This document shows, piece after piece, positions 54,755-64,000 of a stretch of 64,000 nt of DNA (position 1 is the stretch's first letter; each line of letters begins with the position of its first letter). A model generated the notes under the pieces. That model was not told the DNA's origin, made no database searches, and was given only the letters and a program-made list of their open reading frames with translations. The stretch is from assembly GCA_029224185.1 (NCBI GenBank), contig CM055190.1, positions 13,177,820-13,241,819 of the forward strand, given 5' to 3'. The stretch is from Karalla daura (lineage: Eukaryota; Chordata; Actinopteri; Chaetodontiformes; Leiognathidae). The translations under genes and the position numbers were made by a program.

Positions 54755-55023
54755 CATCCTAGAAGATGAAAAGCACCCAGCCCTGTGGGGAGGCTGTAAG
54801 GGGGGAGAGGAGGTCTGACAGGTTGTTGTTGTTGTTGTTGTTGATCTGGACTCTCTGAGTTCTGAGAGTGAGGAAGTCCAGGATCGAGAGAATCAGCTGG
54901 TCGTCCAGGTTGAAGTTCTGGTGGAAAAGCAACGGAGAAATCTACAAACAGAAGCCTGGCCAACTTGTTGGGAACCTCCAGATGTTTGTGTGTGGTTGTT
55001 AGTGATGAAGGCTTTTGTGTCAT
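54755..55023 (-). pseudogene. decayed LINE reverse-transcriptase fragment
   Basis: On the minus strand one frame reads HLEVPNKLARLLFVDFSVAF, matching the catalytic-motif-A region of fish non-LTR retrotransposon reverse transcriptases. After a short deletion or frame change, a second frame reads NFNLDDQLILSILDFLTLRT and QRVQIN, and a third gives SPQGWVLF, corresponding to the SPQGCVLSPLLF region. An AAC repeat (about seven units, 54822-54844) has expanded inside. It is clearly inactive: frame changes, missing segments and no remaining domains. Confidence 0.8.
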
Positions 55024-55884
55024 TGATGTTGATGGCTCATTTCACTCCTCATTGATTTCTCTCTTTTAAGTAATAATAATGGGAAAATCACAGTAGTATG
55101 CCATTTATAGCATCAATAATTACCGAAATATCAAATAATTGGATATGTCAAGATCCATTAATACACAGAAAAGTACAATGGAAGTTACAATATGTGACCA
55201 AAAACATGTAACACAAACAGCCACACACTCGTCATGCAAGTATACTTCACACACTCATATAGTTTTACTAAAAACATTAGTGTTCGTCAGGCAAGCACAT
55301 TCTAAGACATACACACACGCACAGACACACACACCTGCTGAGATTTATTTGCACATATGTGGACATTTGTATGTACAGTAGCTCCCTCACCACACACACA
55401 CACACACACATTTGGAGGGCGCAGTCAGAGATAAGAGAGAAGTGGAAAACTGTCTGATCAGCGGACATACTACTGCTCTGACATCACTGTCCATTTCTTT
55501 GCTCTGTTTATTCTTTCATTCTTTCTCTGCCACAGTTTCACCTCCTTTTTGACACTCCCTGACAACATTTCTGTGTTTGCTCAGGTTATTTGCACTTGAT
55601 ACCACCAAGACGATTTTTATTCTGTTCTGTTTTTTTCCTCTCTTCTTATCATCTCTTATTTGTAGGTTAAATATTTGGCTTCCTGTTAAAAGTTGAGTAA
55701 AGTAAGACATGCTGTTTTCAGAGAAACAGGGTTAATTTAACAGGAATATGGTTTTATCCTGTGTTTAGACGTGTGACATGAGAAAAAGTGATGGTCCCAT
55801 GGGAATACAAGGTGATTCGGGTAGATTATAAGCATTTAATACAGAAAATAGACTGAAAATTTCTGGCAAACTTTCCAAAGTATC

Positions 55885-56095
55885 GGTTCACACCTATTCA
55901 GACACTGGTGGCAGAGGCTGTCCAACCAGGATTTCTAACCATTCACACACCTTCATACTCCAATGCCATCCAATTCCATCATCTGGGAGAGTTTAGGGCT
56001 CAGTATCCTGCCCAAGGATTTGAGACATATTCTGTCCTGCAGGTGCTGGATCAACCTTCTGTTAAGTGGACGACTGCGAATAACCCCTGAGCCAA
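55885..56095 (+). repeat. interspersed fish repeat, family A
   Basis: Has the order TTCACACCTATTCAGACACT, GGTGGCAGAGGCT, GCTCAGTATCCTGCCCAAGG, GGTGCTGGATCAACCTTCTG and GTGGACGACTGC, typical of the tail of a repeat found across teleosts and related to the copy at 20060-20200. Confidence 0.7.
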
Positions 56096-58435
56096 AGCTT
56101 GAAGTACAACGTGACCTAATTTGAGTACTCTGGAGTCAGTGCGTGACCTTCCACATTCAGGACGGTCAGTGTGAGGTTTCATTGTGGGCTCTCCAGAGAT
56201 AATGCTTCCTGTTACCTACATGTCTGCTCTATGTCAGTGAAAGAGCTGTTGTTCAGCAGTCACATGTGAAAGTGCAGAGAGAACCCATTCTTCCTGCATC
56301 GATCGAGTGTCCAGAGTGTTGGACTACATTTAAGTTCCTGAGAGAGACAGATAGAAGATACTTTACTCTGTTAAAGAATAATCTTTAAAATAGGTTATTA
56401 AAGGAAACTGGCATACATGTTTTTTCACAGTCTTGAAAGATATGGTTGAAAACGAAAGTCTTGCCTTTCACCATAATTAAATCATCTTGTGATTGGGTCT
56501 CAGAAACAGTCACAGATGCTTTGTCCTCAATTGTGAATATGTTAAATACAGCATGAACAGACTGAACACACTCTGGTTAATCATTTTATGGAAAAGTTCA
56601 TTTGTACCATTGCTTGAGAACAGCATTAGTCATACTGCACTGACAATAGCTGGGGTTTTTCCAGTAGCTCTGCTCTTCAGAGAGAAGTGACATATATAAT
56701 GTGATATAATGTTCACAGTGTTGAGCCTGCGAGCATGAAATGGTAACTAATGAAACTCAAAGTTGTTGAACAAAGTGATATTTTGACCCGATCGTGGTAC
56801 AAGGTAAAAAGCCAGAGGAATTTACAACAATACATACAAAATTTTTGGACGTTTTACATTCATAGATTTAGACATAGATGTTTTATACTTGACCAAAGAA
56901 ATGAGCTCACCAGTGACAGAGCCACAATACTAATATGGCTGACAACGGATTGGGAATTTCACTGGGAAACATTCCCCAAATTTGTATGATTTTAATTCAT
57001 TCAGGGTGTGTTTGTTGTTGTTTGGTTTGGTCATCAATTGTCTGAGTTTTTCAATTTGCTGTGTTGCATGAATTTTGGACAGAGGATTAATGTGATGAGG
57101 AACTGGACAGCAGTCCCACAGATCAGCACTGGCTGGCTCAGCAGAGCTCTGACTGTATGTTTATTTGAGACAGGTGTGGTAGAAGCTTTGAGGGAACATT
57201 GGAGACCAAAACAGGAAGGCTTTGTTTTCTTAATTCAATTTGCAAGGTGCCAATGAACCATCAGGGAAAATGTGCCCCAATGGCCAAATGCTGCAGCTGC
57301 AGGAGCACGGCCAGAAGGCCAAGCACTGCAACTATAGGATTAATGCAAAACCAAAAACACATGAGCTGGATGCTCGGAAGAGGGCTTGGCTAACTTTTGG
57401 ACCATCTCGATCATGATTTTGATATAAACCAAAGCTTGAGCCCTCCGTGACATCACCTATTGGATTGTGATGGGCTGTTTATGAAGCTCAGAGTATGGCT
57501 GATATTCATGCTGTATGCTCTAATATCTCATTAATCCTCAAATTATTTGCAAATTGACCACCAGATGAAACGCTGCCCTGAGAAACTTTAGCTGCTGAAG
57601 CTGGTGTGCAAACAAATTGTTGAATATTTGATGATTGAACGTGAAGTTTTTTTGACTGGGTGTGTGCATTGCATGTAAAGTCACCTCCGCATTGGCTTCA
57701 GTTTTTCGGACTATGTGTGCAGCATTTTCCTTGCATTTGCTTTGCGGGTTTGAATGTTTTTGACTCTGCAACATTTCTGTGACTGCAGAGTTTTTCTGTT
57801 GCTTTTGTGTGATTTGTTTGGGTGTTTTTGATTTTTAAATCATTACGCTTGCCCTCGCAGGTCACCTTACATGCATGGTCAAATATGACTTAGTCCAGAA
57901 AGAGCAACCAGCATCATTGCTGTATTTGCACTTACCACAACCAGTGCCAGCAAAGAAACATCCCACAATAAGGAGGAGGATGATTACACAATGGTGATGA
58001 AGACCAGAGAGAAGAGGACCACCAAGGGGCTGGTTACTTGGAAGACGGTGGACTGGGATCCGGGAATCACTTTGTCATAAACATATTGGATAACCTATCA
58101 CAAACAGTCATGACACAAACCGTTGGCAAGTAAATCAAATTTATTCACATATTCAGTCATCTCCAGGCTGTGGCGTTGTTGTGATTAGAATTTCTCTATG
58201 TCCTAAAGACTTTTGGTGACATACTACTATTTGTGAGGAACCAGCCAGGTGAAGCAGGAGAACGAGCGCGAGGAAGGGTGTCAGGGTTTTGACTTGTACC
58301 CGGGAGGACAGAGAGGTTTATACACTTTGCTCTCTGGTGACTTGCAGTCATTTCGTAAGCATACTTATTCAACTCTGTGAATAATTGCATTGCTGGATTG
58401 CCCACCCCCACCCCTCCTCCTTGCATGTCATAGAG

Positions 58436-58480
58436 CATGTCTTTATTGGTCCCACAACAGGGAAATTTAATTTGTAGGTC
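58436..58480 (+). repeat. interspersed fish repeat, family C fragment
   Basis: GTCTTTATTGGTCCCACAAC followed by AGGGAAATTTAA matches the end of a common teleost repeat. Confidence 0.45.
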
Positions 58481-58781
58481 AACTGTTAAAATGCTGCCAG
58501 TAAGGTTTGATGATGAGTCTCCTGATCTATGTCTAATCTATAGACGACTGCTTCTATAAAAGCCTTATGATAAAGAGGTCAAAACAAATAGCTCTGTCGT
58601 TTCTGCAAGAACCAGGACTGTATTTTCTTCACAAACATGGAAACTGTGATCCTCCTCTGCTCGCAGGAGTAACTTCCCATGACTCATAGAGCCTATCTGA
58701 TGAACTTGACTCCCTGAAATTACTACTTCACCATCACATCACACACCCACTCTCTCCCCCGCTGTCTGTTTTGGCTTAGAC

Positions 58782-58816
<35 letters not shown>

Positions 58817-59105
58817 TTATCTGCAAGTAACACGCGAACCCATTTTTGCACTCTCCCAGCATCTGAGGCTGAATGTCCCATCACATGTGTCTCATGTGCA
58901 GCGTTAGACCTCGGCCCAGTGCAATTCCAAAGTTACGTGAAGGTAAAGACAGAAATGTTTTAGTACATCGTTTGACTCGAGATGGAACAAAAGTCTGTTT
59001 GTTAAAAGTCTTCAAGGAGCTGTTGTCTTCAACGACAGATCGATTCACGGGCAACAGAGACACATTGAAGCAGCGTCTTTTAACTGTGCACAGCTGAAAG
59101 TGGGC

Positions 59106-59138
<33 letters not shown>

Positions 59139-61701
59139 GCTCTCTTTCTCTCTCTCGACCCTTCTCTCAACATTACGTCTTCACACAGTTGAGAAAAGGA
59201 CAAAAGTTTTGGCCACGGGCCTGGTCACTGGAGCTGTGTGTGTGTGTGTGTGTGTGTGCCAGCTGGTTACATCTGGTTTAAGAGGCCACAGTGGGAGGCT
59301 GATTTCTCCCACCTCTCAGTATCAGTTACTAATCCTTGTTTCCCAGCACAGTGCTTTTGTGTGTGTGTGTGTGAGAGAGAGAGAAATGGGCAAGAAGCAT
59401 AAACCTTCAATGATAAAGCTTAAATTGACAATCATGAGTAATGTGTTGTGGCAGCTGATCCATCCATCCTCCTCCTCCTCCTCCTCTCCTCCTCCTTCTC
59501 TCTTCCTGCTTTATTATGATTAATCTGTGCATAAGCAACATCAGCCCTTTTCACCTTTGCTCTTAACCTGGGCCACCGAGCCCACTACTGGTTTAGTGGT
59601 TTCTCAGTCGAGATCTCTGTTCAGACTTGCACTATCTAGGATTCAAAGCAGGATGTATTTGCACAATCTGATTTCACAGAGAATATGTGTCCCTGGATCA
59701 GTTAACTTTCTCTAGGACCAACATCATGACCAACCAATCACCAGCATTTCTTCTTCATTTATCATTTTGTCCAAGGTGGCGATGGAACTTCTCACATCCC
59801 AGAATGCTTTGCAGAATGTTGGTTGCGTCTCTTCCTATAGACGTTGACCACCAATCATAACATCAGTACTCTTTGTAACTTCACTCCGGACCACATCACT
59901 GTTTCTTACTTACCTCTGGACATCAACAAACACTTACATCAGACCTCTGACAAGACATTATGGCGCTACACCTAATGATAAGCGTTATGCTTCCTTATGC
60001 ATGTGACACAGTGACGACACATTCGGGGGCTGTTTGTGTGCAGACCATTTGGGTTGATCTAGGCTCACTGGGCATCTCACACTCATTGAAAGAAACCGTG
60101 TTGTCTCTGCTGGTACTCTGGGAAGTACCTCATGTTTGTTTTCCCTGTTTCGTCTGCCTGAAAACACCTGGTTCTCGCTAACAGTCTCACTATACTGATA
60201 CTAGACTGCTATCAAAATAACATTCAGACATCACATTTACGTTTAGAGTCCTCATTTATACAAAACCAGTCAAGTTTTGTTAAACAGAATGGACTTGTCA
60301 CAAGGTTTAGATTAATTAAGATGTTTTCCTAAAAAACCATGGCAACTGTATCAACTACACCCTAGCAAGCATTTCTGATATACACAGACATATCTCTCTT
60401 AGGCTGTGACCAATATAATTCGTTTGGTTTTGACAGGTTTTCCATGTGGGATTACTTCAGCAATCCCACAAACATAAATATAGCTGCCGCTGGGCGCCCG
60501 CATTATCAGAGAAATGTTGTAAATACTGGGCCTTCCTCCGCTGAGCACGTATTCCTCATAAATTTGACATATCAGGTTGTTCACGTGCGAAGGGACGTGG
60601 TCCGGGGGCATGTAAAAACATGCATCTTGACCTTCTCTGTGAAGTCCTGCGCGTGGTGTTGTCCGCAGTAATGCACTCTCATGTAAAGGCAGTGGTCAGC
60701 TGTTGTTAGTCATCCACAGCGGAGACGAACGTGGGGAGGGGGAGGAAGCACACCACACTCTGAACTTTGGACACACATGCAGCGCACATACAATCACAAG
60801 CACCCACACGTTTCACCAGCAGGTTATTCAAACAGACAACGAGCAGAGGAGCGGGGAGCAGGACACGGAGAGGCAGGGGGTTGGTGATGAGAGGATGAAG
60901 GACGAGGGAGGAAAGAAACCAAGAGCCGCTAGGGAAAGGAAGGAAGAAGTGTGTTTGGGTGAGATGGAGCGCTGAATGGACAGAGATAAAGCGTGTTCAG
61001 GCAGCGGTTTCACTCTCAGTTAAGATTCCAGGAGTGTGTGTCACCCGCTGTTTGGGATTATGTTTAGCAAACTATGTCCTGTACAGTATGGGAAGGCAGT
61101 AACTCAACCAAGAGCGTTTTACCTTCACAGTCACTGTTGGAGTATAATGGAATACATGCAACACAGTTAACGACAAATGCAACCATACAATAACAAAGTT
61201 ATCCCAAAATATTAAGAGGTTGCTCCCATTGCATGAAATCAGAATACATTACAAATGACATTTTAATGCATGTGTTTGGTAATTGGTGGTGGAATAGAAC
61301 AGAGATCAAACATGCCTTTACAGACATTTTGATTGTTATGAGCTTGTACTTTTATTTTCTCGTTACCTTGAGAGTCTGACTGGAGGCCAGAAGCAGCTCC
61401 TCATCAGGATGGTCAAAGGTGAGAGACGGACATACAGCTTATGTTTCCTGATACTGAATATGAGGGGGGAGCAGTTGTTAACCAGAGGAGGACTCAACTT
61501 GATGTTGAATGTTGAGCGTGCGGCTCACACAGCTGCGAAGAAAACTCCCCAGCATTTACTGTAAAAACGGTGAATATGTGATGTAAGAATGTGCTGAGGA
61601 GGTAAAGAAGGCTTCAGATGGTGTAATGTCGTTTTCTCTCCCTCCATCTCTTCTCTGCCACCTCCTCTAACCCTCATTCTCTTACCCTTTTCTGTTTTGA
61701 A

Positions 61702-61704
<3 letters not shown>

Positions 61705-61767
<63 letters not shown>

Positions 61768-61885
61768 GCAGCCGTCTAGACTCACATCGATTAGGATTAT
61801 AGCTTGTTAGAAAAGTGGAGACTGTATTTCAGCTCCACTCATTAGGAGTCAGCACTGATGTCACTCTGGCCTCCCTTTGTGTTAT

Positions 61886-61943
<58 letters not shown>
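61705..61943. repeat. two long (CA)n microsatellites
   Basis: CA repeats at about 61705-61765 and 61890-61943 separated by about 125 bases of ordinary sequence. Confidence 0.95.
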
Positions 61944-61946
<3 letters not shown>

Positions 61947-62299
61947 TGTCAGTCACAGTGAGACAGAGAGAGAGGGAGAGGGAGAAAGGCTATAAAATGA
62001 TAAAATGAGCTGGGACTGAACCCCAGAACATGGCCTTAGGTACTGGCAGATTTTCCTCTGTGTGCGTGCGTGTATGTGCGTGCGTGTGTGTGTTGTGTGT
62101 GCATGTGTGTTTGTTAACGCCCACGTGACTTGTTTTGCAACAAGAGAACAAACATAGACGTACTCTTTGATGTTCCCTGCGTCTCTTTGAGAGCACCATC
62201 ATGGCGATCAAGCTCTCTAATACAGTAAACATAAGCATGTTTGTTAGAGATGCACTATAATAACAATTCAGTATCTTACCTGCTTACCTTGTGATTGGT

Positions 62300-62485
62300 G
62301 GGGTCTGCAGGTGCCTATCTCCAGCAATTGTAGGGACAGGTCACATGCACAGACCATCTCCAGTCAACCTAAACATGCATGTTTTGGGATAGAAGAGAAG
62401 TCCAGAGCACCCGAAGAAAGAGAGCACTGCAAACTCAACACAGTCCAGGCAGGAGTCGAGCCAGGGATCTTCTTGCTCTGAGGTC
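62300..62485 (-). repeat. interspersed fish repeat, family B
   Basis: GGTGCCTATCTCCAGCAATT, GGACAGGTCACATGCA, CAACCTAAACATGCATGTTT, GCAAACTCAACACAG and the GTCGAGCCAGGGATCTTCTT end are in the family order, opposite in orientation to the copy at 26225-26400. Confidence 0.75.
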
Positions 62486-62990
62486 ATTAGAAGTTATGGA
62501 CACATATGTCATTCTGCAAGAATACATTTTGACGAGTGTATAAAAAAAATAATCCCAAAGTAACCACTTCTAATGAATGCTGCAAAGACTGAGCTTTTCT
62601 ATTTTTGCAGCAGCGACATCTAATCACTTAAAATATTTGTCAGATGCTAACATGGTTTACATTCCATTTTCTCCCCATATTTTATTATTTTCTATTTTTA
62701 CGGGATCATCAATCAAATCACGACTGACCGAGTCCATCTGATTTTCCACTTCGTGACCAGTATAGTTTGGAGAGCAAGTTGCGATTTGTACCACCCAGTG
62801 TCCATCCATCCGAGTGTTGGAAAGAGCGTCTGAATGAAACCAGTGAGTGAGACCCGGTCCAGCCTCGAGTCTGGGAGCGGCTAATCTGACCACAACAGAG
62901 TCAGCCCCCTCCTTACGTCCCAACTCTGCGCTGTCAGGTAGAGTGAAGCGGCTTGTTTCCCCTGACTGAGCTGAGTCTGGGCAGGCTCAC

Positions 62991-63040
<50 letters not shown>

Positions 63041-63568
63041 CTCCCAGAACAGAGACATGCCACTAACCAAATGTCACATGACAGCCTTCAAAATAAAGCT
63101 CTTGCATAACCATGAGGGCCTGGAAGCACTGAGTCTGTTTACAATGATCCAGTCTGAAGTTGGATGACTTTCCGTGGGCGTCTGTGTGCGTAAGTGTGTG
63201 ATGTGTGTGTGTGTGTAAGTGTGTGTGTAAGTGTGTGCCTCTATGCCCCCATCAAACATCTCTCACATCTTATCCCCTCTTCCCTGGTGGGCGTCAGCTG
63301 GGCACAGCATGCTCGTTGCACTTGGTTATCACAAAGCACACTGTCGAGTTCCAAAACATTACTTCAGCCACAACAACGTGGAAAGAAAAAGTTCAACAAG
63401 GGCCATGTGCCAAGGGCCCCGTTTCCTCCGTGTCTCGCTGCCGACTTACCCAACTTCTCCCCCTTGGTCGAGCTCGTAAAATCGAGCTGCCGAACAGAAA
63501 GAGAAATATGATACCGAGAAGCCCAAATATACATTGCACGGTTTTGTAAATGTACCCACCCTGGGGCT

Positions 63569-63574
63569 AATAAA
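63569..63574 (+). terminator. plus-strand poly(A)-like signal
   Basis: AATAAA followed by GCAGTATC. It could end a plus-strand transcript from the preceding region, but I see no exon to attach it to. Confidence 0.25.
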
Positions 63575-63688
63575 GCAGTATCTTTAATCTGTCTTCACCT
63601 TTAAGTATACAAATGTGTGTACGTAAAACCTCACTGAGCGGCGGGCCTCAGAATCAACAGGACACAGCATGTCGTATGCCAAATATCC

Positions 63689-63694
63689 TTTATT
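63689..63694 (-). terminator. minus-strand poly(A)-like signal
   Basis: TTTATT on the plus strand reads AATAAA on the minus strand. It would suit a minus-strand gene entering from the right edge. Confidence 0.4.
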
Positions 63695-63948
63695 TCTCAG
63701 GGTATAAAACGTCTGTACAAACACTAACTGTCCGCGTGAAACAGAGACCTCAGTGTGAGCGGGCGGCGGCTGGAGGCGCTCTCCGGTGGCCGTGCTTTCG
63801 CGTGCGAGGGGAGATGAAAAGCCCGGCATGGCCCGGCTCCTCTGGGGACGCGTCTCAGCTGGTGCCCCATGTGAGCCGGCTCCGGTGTGCCCCAGTCCAA
63901 CGTCCCGCATCTCCAGGACAAACCTTCCTTCCTGTTTGCTCCCGGAGC

Positions 63949-64000
63949 TCAGCGAACGTCATCCTCAAGCCTGACGTGACCAATGGCAACGTGAACGGCT
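63949..64000 (-). CDS. possible 3' end of an unidentified minus-strand gene
   Basis: At the window edge a minus-strand frame reads AVHVAIGHVRLEDDVR and stops at 63949-63951; a minus-strand AATAAA lies about 260 bases downstream. The distance suits a short 3' UTR. With only 16 codons the frame could be chance, and I do not recognise the product. Confidence 0.18.
   Translation of the reverse strand, partial: AVHVAIGHVRLEDDVR

Larger units (their letters stand above)
51611..63560. other. gene-poor region, no coding exon recognised
   Basis: About 12 kb. It holds GT/CA repeats (53116-53165, 53440-53518, 58790-58815, 61705-61765, 61890-61943, 62996-63038), a CT repeat (59107-59140), a LINE relic (54755-55023) and fish repeat fragments (55885-56095, 58436-58480, 62300-62485). 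Open frames here are short and match nothing I know. Confidence 0.55.

Noticed and set aside
56750..56989. 79-codon frame on the plus strand
   Set aside because: No recognised domain, no splice context and AT-rich codon use; it may be an old repeat, but there is nothing to support a gene.

Overview
The window is vertebrate nuclear DNA, almost certainly from a ray-finned (teleost) fish with a compact genome. Every gene is split by GT-AG introns, several only about 85-110 bases long. The intergenic DNA is full of CA, GT and GATA microsatellites and of short interspersed fragments typical of fish genomes. All seven genes were recognised by conceptual splicing: exon phases join without a break and the spliced proteins match known vertebrate families in length and motifs.

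Layout from left to right. abcb10 (+, 2-7353, 5' end outside the window) encodes a mitochondrial inner-membrane ABC transporter. acta1 (+, 15785-18956) encodes a complete 377-residue striated-muscle alpha-actin with a TATA box and CArG-box promoter at 14506-14726. ccsap (+, 22860-24200) encodes a centriole, cilia and spindle-associated protein. rab4a (-, 28624-31767) encodes an endosomal recycling GTPase. phf10 (+, 32556-39547) encodes the BAF45a subunit of PBAF chromatin remodellers. mis12 (-, 41120-42414) encodes a kinetochore subunit. ppm1g (+, 44802-49642) encodes a nuclear PP2C-type phosphatase with an acidic insert. From 49643 to about 63690 I see no coding gene, only probable 3' UTR, microsatellites, a decayed LINE reverse-transcriptase fragment and repeat pieces. 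A minus-strand gene may end at the right edge.

The genes are not an operon and share no pathway. abcb10-acta1-ccsap-rab4a keeps the order and relative orientation of human 1q42, but nup133, which lies between ACTA1 and ABCB10 in human, is not visible here. phf10, mis12 and ppm1g come from three other human chromosomes, so the middle of the window is a fish-lineage junction. rab4a/phf10 and mis12/ppm1g are head-to-head pairs; ccsap/rab4a and phf10/mis12 are tail-to-tail.

I found no undescribed multi-gene system. The points most worth a second look are the UG repeats that form the 3' splice-site tract of four exons in two genes, a probable alternative PHD-less end of phf10, a diverged tandem repeat inside acta1, a textbook hAT-type MITE in ppm1g, matching NRF1 palindromes at the mis12 and ppm1g starts, and the absent nup133.
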